Positions 55,127-64,000 of a stretch of DNA of 64,000 nt are shown here, one piece after another. This stretch comes from Endozoicomonas gorgoniicola. GTDB lineage: Bacteria > Pseudomonadota > Gammaproteobacteria > Pseudomonadales > Endozoicomonadaceae. Both the position numbers and the translations under genes were made by a program. Every line of letters begins with the position of its first letter. Within the stretch, counting starts at the first letter, position 1. The notes under the pieces were generated by a model. That model ran no database searches. It was not told the origin of the DNA and saw only the letters and a list, made by a program, of their open reading frames with translations. Where the stretch lies: contig NZ_JAPFCC010000001.1 in the NCBI RefSeq assembly GCF_025562715.2, positions 3,983,501 through 4,047,500 of the forward strand, given 5' to 3'.

Positions 55127-56305
55127 ATGACTCGACTGTATGTTTTTGCATTCTTTTTGCTGATAACGCTCAGGTCGTGGAGTCAGGTGGAATCTCCCGA
55201 CATTACAGGCAATTTGTTCCAATTCGGACTATTAGGTGTATTTATCCTTAACTATAAAAATTTTAATGAATATTCCGAGCCTGATATGGGTATGACCAGA
55301 TCATATGATAATCATTCCCCGCAGTGCCGGGTAGGAGTCCGATTGAAAACAGTTCAGAAAAGGGAGGGGGTATTATTGAATTTGTGGTGGTTTCCATCTA
55401 ATAAATCCGGGGAATATAGAAATGGCCAGACTTCGATTGAAGTGCCTTCAGAAAATGTGCCAGAGCCGGTTGAAGGTACTCTGAAAATGAAATATTTGGA
55501 AAACAGTGCCATTGCGCTTTGCGCTCAAATGCCGGCGGTGAAAGAAAAAGGTTTGGATAGAGTCCAAAGTTTTTTACCTGACAAGGCTAATCGAATCGAC
55601 GTTTTGTTTTCCGGAAAAGGCAATATTGATGTTGATAATAACGAATCCCACTTCTATTTATTTGGAATGGGGCAACAAGCAGTGGACAGGTATCATTTAT
55701 GTTCATTTTACCGGATTCACCCAATAAGAGACATTCAAGTGTGGATGATGCATTCTGAGGCTGAAGACGACGGCACTCCTACTGATCAACAGCAATATCA
55801 TGAAGGCCTGAATAATGAATGGGCTGTCTCTATGGTTGATCCACAGTCAACGCCTGCTTCTGATGAACCAGACGAACCAACGGGTTTGGAGGTTCTTATA
55901 CAGGGGGCTACTGTGATGGGGGAGCGGGGCATGTTAGAGCTGATGGATATAGCAGCGACACAACAAGGAATAATGTGGAACAGCCGGAGAGCCAGATTGC
56001 CTTCATTGGAGGAAATAGCTCATCAGGAAGCAGGATTGAATCAGGCAATCTCAGGAGTAGAGGAAATAGAGGGGGAAGAAAACATTCCCCAGTTTCTGCA
56101 AAACAGACTGGAAGACGCATTTTCAGCAAATAATAACCCAACTGAAGATGACTTGCGATTAACAGCCCTGGGATTGGATCTGTCATTAGAAGTGGTTGCA
56201 CGTTGGTTTTCACAACGTCAGGCAGTGAAAGATCAACTGACAAGGCTTGTCCGATGGAGTGATCTACATACTTTAACAGAAGCGGCCAATGAAATGGTGG
56301 AGTAA
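55127..56305 (+). CDS. Predicted secreted protein with C-terminal homeodomain-like region
   Basis: The protein is 392 residues from ATG 55127, with a hydrophobic signal peptide (residues 4-20, YVFAFFLLITL). Residues 25-220 are unrecognised, with several Cys and aromatic residues. The middle (225-315) is acidic and Pro/Glu-rich. Residues about 322-372 read like a homeodomain: QNRLEDAFSANNNPTEDD, then LGLDLSLEVVARWFSQRQ. This matches the helix 1 / helix 2 / recognition-helix pattern with the WF signature at 360-361. The usual Asn51 of the recognition helix is Gln here. It is divergent from livK and has no operon partner. A host-directed effector is possible but unproven; otherwise it is an orphan. 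Confidence 0.6.
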   Translation: MTRLYVFAFFLLITLRSWSQVESPDITGNLFQFGLLGVFILNYKNFNEYSEPDMGMTRSYDNHSPQCRVGVRLKTVQKREGVLLNLWWFPSNKSGEYRNGQTSIEVPSENVPEPVEGTLKMKYLENSAIALCAQMPAVKEKGLDRVQSFLPDKANRIDVLFSGKGNIDVDNNESHFYLFGMGQQAVDRYHLCSFYRIHPIRDIQVWMMHSEAEDDGTPTDQQQYHEGLNNEWAVSMVDPQSTPASDEPDEPTGLEVLIQGATVMGERGMLELMDIAATQQGIMWNSRRARLPSLEEIAHQEAGLNQAISGVEEIEGEENIPQFLQNRLEDAFSANNNPTEDDLRLTALGLDLSLEVVARWFSQRQAVKDQLTRLVRWSDLHTLTEAANEMVE

Positions 56306-56496
56306 TGGTCAAAAATGAACAATTTCTCTCGCTCATGGCTCTGTATAAGACATAAGTCGAATTTCCGACCAATGTAGCAAGGATCAGTATCAGAAACAGC
56401 TCTAAACTTGAGAATGTATAAGGAAAAAACTGAATCAAGTCACACTGAAAAAGAATAGAAACACCAGAAAAAGCCTGTCATAGAGGGAGCTGTACT

Positions 56497-56634
56497 ATGG
56501 AACTAGAGAGGGAAGTCGAGAGGGATATAAAGAGTTGCGACTACGAGCTGAATTTCAGCGAACTTGTCGTACTAACGTTATCATTTGGCAGTATTATCAT
56601 AGCCTTGCACTTTTTCTTTGCCAGTGTTTTCTGA
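56497..56634 (+). CDS. Small single-pass membrane protein (45 aa)
   Basis: ATG 56497 is preceded by GAGGGAG at a normal distance. The product has a charged N-terminus (MELEREVERDIKSC) and a hydrophobic helix (LVVLTLSFGSIIIALHFFFA), so a small membrane protein is likely. It lies between the homeodomain-like gene and rpiA. No family is recognised. The stretch 56306-56496 shows no other gene. Confidence 0.45.
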   Translation: MELEREVERDIKSCDYELNFSELVVLTLSFGSIIIALHFFFASVF

Positions 56635-56660
56635 TATCAGCATGATAAAATCAGATTTAT

Positions 56661-56684
56661 TAAAAACGGCCGGTTCAACCGGCC
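56661..56684 (-). terminator. Rho-independent terminator of rpiA
   Basis: The stem GGCCGG-TTGAA-CCGGCC is followed on the minus strand by GTTTTTAA, located 54 bp after the rpiA stop. It is a canonical intrinsic terminator. Confidence 0.8.
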
Positions 56685-56690
56685 ACTCTT

Positions 56691-56746
56691 AATGATTAGA
56701 CAGTAATGATTAGACAGTAATGATCAGGCAGAAATGATCAGGCAGT
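56691..56746. repeat. Four 14-bp tandem repeats at the rpiA 3' end
   Basis: The units AATGATTAGACAGT (twice), AATGATCAGGCAGA and AATGATCAGGCAGT run in tandem from 56691. The last unit contains the rpiA stop codon and the other three repeat that 3' end outward. This looks like slippage duplication of the gene tail, neutral for the protein. Confidence 0.8.
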
Positions 56747-57409
56747 GATGGTTTCCACTCCGTTTTCAGTACCCAGCAACAACACATTGGCTGGTCGGGC
56801 AGCAAATAAACCATTAGTGACCACACCTACGATCTGATTGATTTTCTCTTCCGTGGCAACCGCATCGGTAATTTGCATATTCCAGACATCCAGAATGACA
56901 TTACCATTGTCAGTCACTACACCTTCGCGATAAGCCGGATCGCCGCCCAGCTTAACCAGTTCACGGGCCACATAACTGCGAGCCATTGGAATCACTTCAA
57001 CAGGCAGTGGGAACTGGCCCAGCACATCCACTTTCTTGCTGCCATCAGCGATGCAGATAAACTCCTCAGCCACAGCCGTAACAATCTTTTCACGGGTCAA
57101 TGCAGCGCCGCCGCCTTTGATCAGCTGCCGGTGTTCGTTGGTTTCATCAGCACCGTCGATGTAAAAGCGCAGACTGGAAACACTGTTCAGATCGTAAACG
57201 GGAATTCCATGGCCTTTCAGGCGGTCTGCAGACGCTTCAGAACTGGCAACACAACCATCAAACTTCGCCTTATGCTCAGCCAGGGCATCAATAAAGAAGT
57301 TAGCGGTGGAACCTGTACCAATACCGATGATCATGTCATCTTCCAGATGTGGAAGAATACGTTCCAGAGCGGCTTCAGCCGTTGCTTTTTTCAGTTCGTC
57401 CTGAGTCAT
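56738..57409 (-). CDS. rpiA: Ribose-5-phosphate isomerase A
   Basis: This 223-residue RpiA catalyses interconversion of ribose-5-phosphate and ribulose-5-phosphate in the pentose phosphate pathway. Family motifs are all present: IGIGTGSTANFFIDAL, YIDGADETNEH, KGGGAALTREKI (catalytic region with Asp, Glu and Lys) and the C-terminal GVVTNGLFAARPANVLL. Length matches the E. coli protein (219). It is transcribed divergently from ilvA, the same arrangement found in many gammaproteobacteria. The 127-bp intergenic region should contain both promoters. Confidence 0.95.
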   Translation of the reverse strand: MTQDELKKATAEAALERILPHLEDDMIIGIGTGSTANFFIDALAEHKAKFDGCVASSEASADRLKGHGIPVYDLNSVSSLRFYIDGADETNEHRQLIKGGGAALTREKIVTAVAEEFICIADGSKKVDVLGQFPLPVEVIPMARSYVARELVKLGGDPAYREGVVTDNGNVILDVWNMQITDAVATEEKINQIVGVVTNGLFAARPANVLLLGTENGVETITA

Positions 57410-57536
57410 TACGTTACCTTAACAGCATGAGACACGGGGAAAACAAGAATTATACTACTCAACCCCGACCGATTTCCTTTAGAATGCCCAAAACCAATGA
57501 AAATCCAAAAAAAGTCAGTATAAATAGCAGAACAAA

Positions 57537-59051
57537 ATGCCTCACCACTATATAAGAAAGATTCTGGAAGCCAGGGTCTACGATGTCGCGGTGGAAACAC
57601 CTGTCGATCCAGCTCCCTTTCTGAGCGAGCGTCTGGGCAATAACATTCTTCTTAAACGGGAAGACCTTCAGCCCGTATTTTCTTTCAAAATTCGTGGTGC
57701 CTATAACAAAATTGCCCAGCTCAATAAGGAACAGAAAAACTGTGGTGTGATTGCCGCCTCGGCAGGCAACCATGCCCAGGGCGTGGCGCTGGCAGCAAAA
57801 AAGCTGGGCATTGAAGCCATTATTGTTATGCCCACCACCACACCGGAAATAAAGGTTCGGTCGTGTAAGGTGAGAGGCGCCAGAGTTATTCTGCATGGAG
57901 ACACCTTCGACCAGGCACTGAAACACGCACTGGAACTGGTTGAGCACCATGGCTACACCTTTATTCACCCTTACGATGATCCTGATACCATTGCCGGACA
58001 GGGAACGATCGGCATGGAAATACTCCGCCAGCATACCGGCCCCCTGGATGCTGTTTTTGTTCCTGTCGGCGGAGGTGGCCTGGCTGCCGGTATCGCCACC
58101 TACATCAAGTATCTCCGCCCGGACATTAAGGTGATTGGTGTTGAATACGAAGAGTCTGCCTGCCTGAAAGCAGCATTAGACGCTGACGAACGTGTAGTTT
58201 TGCCCCACGTAGGCATCTTTGCAGATGGCATCGCCGTGGCACAGATTGGTGAGGAAACCTTCAAGCTTTGTAGAGAGTATATTGATGAAGTCATTACCGT
58301 TAGTGCAGATGAAATCTGTGCAGCCATTAAAGACATCTTCGATGACACGCGGTCTATCTGTGAAACCGCTGGGGCAACGGCGCTTGCGGGGCTGAAGAAA
58401 TTTGTTGAGTACAAAGGGGTTCAGCAGCAAACACTGATGGCAATAGACTCAGGCGCCAACGTTAACTTTGATCGTCTTCGCTATGTTTCTGAACGCGCTG
58501 AGTTGGGTGAAAAGCGCGAAGCCATCATTGCTGTAACGATTCCGGAACGTCCCGGCAGTTTTAAAACCTTCTGTGAAACATTGGGCAAGCGCAGCGTGAC
58601 AGAGTTTAACTACCGCTATCACGATCCGGTAAATGCCAGCATTTTTGTCGGTGTGCAGGTACACCCCGACCAGATGCCGATCGATAACCTCATCAATGAG
58701 TTGAAAGACAAAGGTTATCCGGTTGAAAACCTGACCGATAATGAAATGGCAAAGCTCCATGTTCGCCATATGGTTGGAGGGCATAGCAGTGCCGTTGAAA
58801 ACGAAGTGGTTTACAGCTTCGAGTTCCCGGAACGTCCCGGTGCTTTGCTGAACTTCCTGAACAAACTCGGCAAACGCTGGAACATCAGCATGTTCCACTA
58901 CCGTAACCATGGTGCGGCTTATGGTCGTGTTGCAGTGGGTCTTGATGTTCCACCCGGGGAAAGAAAGCACGTGAGCGGCTTTCTGGATGAAATTGGCTAC
59001 CACTATTCCGAGGAAACCAATAACAAAGCCTATAAAGCCTTTTTGGGCTGA
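57537..59051 (+). CDS. ilvA: Threonine dehydratase, biosynthetic (threonine ammonia-lyase)
   Basis: This 504-residue IlvA is a PLP enzyme that converts threonine to 2-oxobutyrate as the first step of isoleucine synthesis. The PLP-binding lysine lies in SFKIRGAYNKI, the Asn contact in SAGNHAQGVAL and the glycine-rich phosphate loop in PVGGGGLAAGI. Two ACT-like regulatory domains follow: IPERPGSFKTFCETLG and FPERPGALLNFLNKLG. These mediate isoleucine/valine allostery in the long biosynthetic form. Length equals the 514-residue E. coli type. A good intrinsic terminator follows. Confidence 0.95.
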   Translation: MPHHYIRKILEARVYDVAVETPVDPAPFLSERLGNNILLKREDLQPVFSFKIRGAYNKIAQLNKEQKNCGVIAASAGNHAQGVALAAKKLGIEAIIVMPTTTPEIKVRSCKVRGARVILHGDTFDQALKHALELVEHHGYTFIHPYDDPDTIAGQGTIGMEILRQHTGPLDAVFVPVGGGGLAAGIATYIKYLRPDIKVIGVEYEESACLKAALDADERVVLPHVGIFADGIAVAQIGEETFKLCREYIDEVITVSADEICAAIKDIFDDTRSICETAGATALAGLKKFVEYKGVQQQTLMAIDSGANVNFDRLRYVSERAELGEKREAIIAVTIPERPGSFKTFCETLGKRSVTEFNYRYHDPVNASIFVGVQVHPDQMPIDNLINELKDKGYPVENLTDNEMAKLHVRHMVGGHSSAVENEVVYSFEFPERPGALLNFLNKLGKRWNISMFHYRNHGAAYGRVAVGLDVPPGERKHVSGFLDEIGYHYSEETNNKAYKAFLG

Positions 59052-59058
59052 CCAGTAT

Positions 59059-59084
59059 GGGAGTCCTTTGCGACTCCCTTTTTT
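59059..59084 (+). terminator. Rho-independent terminator of ilvA
   Basis: The stem GGGAGTC / GACTCCC with a 6-base loop is followed by TTTTTT and starts 7 bp after the ilvA stop. Confidence 0.85.
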
Positions 59085-59145
59085 ATGCCTCAACCTGGTA
59101 TCAACAATTGCGACGACTGTCGTTTATGCCAACCATGAAGACATT

Positions 59146-59781
59146 TTAGACTGCCGGAGCCTGAAGCCGGGACAGCTCTTCTTCTTTTACCGCCCGCTTA
59201 CGCTCGTCAGCCGTCCTTGCGGTTCTCAAGTGACCAATCTCTTCTTTATGTCGCTTAATATCGCCTACCAGTCTCAAGCGCTCCTCTGCCGAGCTGTCGT
59301 CACTGATAATTCTGGCTTCCTTGTCGAGAATTTTCTTTTCCAGCTTCTCTATTTTTTTCTTTGCGTCAGCAATTTTGTAACCGTAATCCCGAATAGATTT
59401 CTCGACAGCGTAATACTCTTGCCCCTGGTTGTAATACTTCAGAAACTCATTGTGCAAATCTGCCGGACACTGGTGGTTATAGGTTCCGCCACTCTTTCCG
59501 TAATCATAAGCATTAGTCGGCGTACAAAACTGCCTCAAGCCTGCTTCAAAACCTTGCTGGTATAGCGCCTGGCTTGGAACAATAGAGTATTCAGCGCAAG
59601 CACTGCGATGATCGCCAATTCGGGACATAGAGTAGCCATTCAGGCCATCTTCAAAACCAATTAACTGCCAGTCAGCGTTAAGGCACTCAGACTCACTCAT
59701 AGTGGCGCACCCCCCCAGAAAACCCATGGAAGCTACCAGAGAAATCGCTGTTATTTTTTTCAACACGGTTAGAAGTCTCAA
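59146..59781 (-). CDS. DUF2799 lipoprotein
   Basis: This 211-residue protein has a lipoprotein signal: the hydrophobic segment ITAISLVASMGFLGGC ends in the lipobox with Cys25. The mature part has LNADWQLIGFEDGLNGY and ALYQQGFEAGLRQFCTP, repeating the G-x-x-D/E-G pattern of DUF2799. From residue about 125 it is a long charged coiled coil (DAKKKIEKLEKKILDKEARI). It is an outer-membrane or periplasmic anchored protein of unknown role. It is a single gene on the minus strand with ilvA convergent. Confidence 0.75.
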   Translation of the reverse strand: MRLLTVLKKITAISLVASMGFLGGCATMSESECLNADWQLIGFEDGLNGYSMSRIGDHRSACAEYSIVPSQALYQQGFEAGLRQFCTPTNAYDYGKSGGTYNHQCPADLHNEFLKYYNQGQEYYAVEKSIRDYGYKIADAKKKIEKLEKKILDKEARIISDDSSAEERLRLVGDIKRHKEEIGHLRTARTADERKRAVKEEELSRLQAPAV

Positions 59782-59861
59782 AACGAAAAATAGACGCTAA
59801 GTCTATTCATCTTGTAAGGATTTGGTTAGCAGCTACTTGACGAAAATTTCTAGACATATAC

Positions 59862-60029
59862 CTAAGGCAATCTACGGAATACACCGACTATTAAGCTCGT
59901 ACAAAAATAACGGTCTATGAATTGCTCAGTTAATACTCTCCCCCTCAACTCACGACACAGTTGATCCCGAAAATCCCGTATAAACTGACTGCTGCGCTCA
60001 GGCATCCGCTTTCCAGCTTCAGTTTGCAT
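59862..60029 (-). CDS. Possible small ORF (55 aa)
   Basis: ATG 60029 to TAG 59862 encodes a basic peptide beginning MQTEAGKRMPERSSQFIRD, continuing RDQLCRELRGRVLTEQF. Codon choice looks gene-like and the frame is open further upstream. It lies between the SDR and the lipoprotein genes. No family is recognised; it may be a fragment of a longer lost gene. Confidence 0.25.
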   Translation of the reverse strand: MQTEAGKRMPERSSQFIRDFRDQLCRELRGRVLTEQFIDRYFCTSLIVGVFRRLP

Positions 60030-60051
60030 ACTGTCAGCAATCTTCGGTAGG

Positions 60052-60744
60052 TTAATGCTGACTGCTGGTTGGGTAAACAGTCATTTCATGAAGATTCATT
60101 CCATGAGGCTGAGATAAGGCAAACATCACAGACCGGGCAATATCTTCTGCCTTTAAGCCATCAGGCTTAGGATCATCAAAAAATGGAGTATCCACTACAC
60201 CCGGCTCAATAATGGTAGTTCGAACGCCTGTACCCTTTAACTCTTCCCGCAGATTATAACCAATAGCAGACGCCGCCCATTTGGTTGCTCCGTACATAGA
60301 GCCCGATAAATGAAGACGGCCGGCCGCAGAACTCATAATGACAACATGCCCTTTATTCTTTTTAATCTCTTCCAGACTGGCTCTCAACGTTAGTGCAACA
60401 CCATAAACATTGGTAAGAATCATATCTTTCCATTGCAGCGGGTCGGCACCGCTGAACCCTCCCGGAGTTCCCCCGATACCGGCATTGGCAAGAACCGCAT
60501 CGATTTTGCCAAAATGCTGCAATGCTTCGCTAACCAGCTTTTGCTGATCATCCCAGGAAGATACATCGCATACGACCGGGTGCGCTTTCTCACTGCCACC
60601 CAACTCAACACACAGATCTTCCAGTGCATTTTTACGACGACCGGCAATCACCACAGACCAGCCAGCCTGAACTGCGTGCCGGGCGGTTTCCGCACCAATA
60701 CCACTGGAAGCCCCGGTAATCACGAGGGTTTTATCGTCTGACAT
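60052..60744 (-). CDS. Short-chain dehydrogenase/reductase (YdfG-like)
   Basis: This 230-residue classical SDR has the cofactor motif TGASSGIGAETAR (residues 11-23), NAGIG near 88, catalytic Ser in MSSAAGRL and the YGATK active-site Tyr/Lys near 152-156. PGVVDTPFFDDP follows the active site. The basic residues after the Rossmann loop (AGRRKNALEDL) suggest NADP preference. The sequence resembles YdfG-type serine/3-hydroxy acid dehydrogenases, but substrate cannot be assigned. It is a single gene on the minus strand. Confidence 0.85.
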   Translation of the reverse strand: MSDDKTLVITGASSGIGAETARHAVQAGWSVVIAGRRKNALEDLCVELGGSEKAHPVVCDVSSWDDQQKLVSEALQHFGKIDAVLANAGIGGTPGGFSGADPLQWKDMILTNVYGVALTLRASLEEIKKNKGHVVIMSSAAGRLHLSGSMYGATKWAASAIGYNLREELKGTGVRTTIIEPGVVDTPFFDDPKPDGLKAEDIARSVMFALSQPHGMNLHEMTVYPTSSQH

Positions 60745-60770
60745 ATTGCACCTTCCTGAAAATCGTTATT

Positions 60771-60893
60771 TTAAGCGGACTGTTTAGCTGGCAAGCAACA
60801 AGACTCACAGACAGGCAAATCCGCTTTGATGGAAAGCAGTGTAGCCCACATAGTATCGGTGATGTTTTTGTTGTTCTTGCTTTTTCCACACAT
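60771..60893 (-). CDS. Possible small Cys-containing protein (40 aa)
   Basis: ATG 60893 to TAA 60771 encodes MCGKSKNNKNITDTMW and ends in LPVCESCCLPAKQSA. The CxxCC cluster and gene-like codons suggest a small metal-binding protein. It starts right after the 5S terminator and precedes the SDR gene by 26 bp. No clear ribosome binding site is visible. Confidence 0.3.
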   Translation of the reverse strand: MCGKSKNNKNITDTMWATLLSIKADLPVCESCCLPAKQSA

Positions 60894-60896
60894 AGC

Positions 60897-60926
60897 AAAA
60901 ACCCCAACCGATTTCTCGACTGGGGT
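60897..60926 (-). terminator. rRNA operon terminator
   Basis: On the minus strand ACCCCAGTCGA-GAAA-TCGGTTGGGGT forms an 11-bp stem with two G-T pairs and a GAAA tetraloop, followed by TTTTG. It lies 12 bp beyond the 5S gene and ends the rRNA transcript. Confidence 0.85.
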
Positions 60927-60938
60927 TCTCTTAATTAG

Positions 60939-61057
60939 TGCCTGGCGATGACCTACTCTCACATGGGGAAGCCCCACACTACCATCGGCGATGTGTCGTT
61001 TCACTTCCGAGTTCGGGATGGGATCGGGTGGTTCCAACACTCTATGGTCACCAGGCA
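60939..61057 (-). rRNA. rrf: 5S ribosomal RNA
   Basis: The minus strand reads TGCCTGGTGACCATAGAG at its 5' end and ...GTCATCGCCAGGCA at its 3' end. It contains CCCGATCCCATCCCGAACTC and the complementary terminal helix. Length of about 119 nt and position after 23S are as expected. Confidence 0.95.
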
Positions 61058-61080
61058 AATTCTTTTTTGAGTTGCAGTTT

Positions 61081-61108
61081 TTCCGCTTTCCGCTTTCCGC
61101 TTTCCGCT
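61081..61108. repeat. Four 7-bp tandem repeats in the 23S-5S spacer
   Basis: TTCCGCT occurs four times in succession in the spacer between 5S and 23S (61058-61256). No tRNA is seen in this spacer. It is probably a slippage-generated microsatellite and useful only as a copy-specific marker. Confidence 0.8.
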
Positions 61109-61256
61109 GCCAGTTTAGGCTACTGCAAACTCTGGAATCCTGTTCTTAATAAGCTTTTGTTCTTGCTTCACACTCTCGTGCATGGCGACCTCCATGGATG
61201 GAGGAAGTGCTGAAAAACGTCTGGAACGTTTTCAGTGCAAATCGCTTTGGCGTTAT

Positions 61257-64000
<2,744 letters not shown>

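Noticed and set aside
55908..56438. 176-codon frame on the minus strand opposite the homeodomain-like gene
   Set aside because: It is a shadow of the plus-strand gene; the plus frame has a signal peptide, ordered domains and normal codon use, while this one shows none.

Overview
The window reads as a chromosomal segment of a marine, probably host-associated gammaproteobacterium. Endozoicomonas or a near relative is my best guess, inferred from the heavy IS load, the gammaproteobacterial style of the core genes and a eukaryotic-like secreted protein; nothing in the window proves the genus. Positions 1 to about 53,600 are accessory DNA made almost entirely of defence systems, toxins and mobile elements, many of them broken. 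Positions 53,700 to 64,000 are ordinary chromosome: livK-type binding protein, rpiA, ilvA, a DUF2799 lipoprotein, a short-chain dehydrogenase, then 5S and 23S rRNA on the minus strand, the 23S cut by the window edge.

Layout from the left. An IS1-family element (1-760) truncates a transposon-type ATPase gene. Two homologous blocks of short repeats, probably transposon ends, flank a colicin E3-type ribosomal RNase toxin and its putative immunity gene (1478-3966). Positions 4312-25765 hold one tightly coupled plus-strand operon: N-6 DNA methyltransferase, HsdS-like specificity protein, a 1379-residue NERD/double-kinase/P-loop protein, two uncharacterised proteins (559 and 325 residues) and a very large HerA-like ATPase. 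I read it as a methylation-associated defence (MADS-like) locus. It is probably inactive: the methylase has lost its N-terminus, and the ATPase gene is cut by an IS1380 and two different IS21 elements and carries one frameshift. Removing the IS21 copies with their 5-bp target duplications restores the reading frame exactly.

Positions 26125-33397 (minus strand) encode an intact-looking type I AVAST (Avs1) system: metallo-beta-lactamase-fold protein, trypsin-like protease/STAND NTPase and a small third protein. Next comes a minus-strand recombinase operon (33974-42001) that I read as a gamma-mobile-trio (GMT) module with GmtY, GmtX and GmtZ. An upstream 692-residue recombinase-like gene is split by an IS66 element with an 8-bp target duplication. 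GMT islands are known carriers of defence and toxin genes, so this module plausibly mobilised the cargo to its left.

Positions 42110-53590 are a graveyard of recombined restriction and toxin genes. They hold an hsdR 3' part with a nonsense codon fused to a YgjP-like metalloprotease, a PIN-like toxin cut by IS30 beside its antitoxin, a serine resolvase fragment, an unrecognised 583-residue protein, and an hsdM reduced to its N-terminus. They also hold an intact hsdS, an MNT/HEPN pair, a frameshifted hsdR 5' part fused to a decapitated darT, and an intact darG. Short direct repeats from the resolvase region bracket 46.5-53.6 kb. The most unexpected item in the core part is a predicted secreted protein (55127-56305) whose C-terminus reads like a homeodomain.
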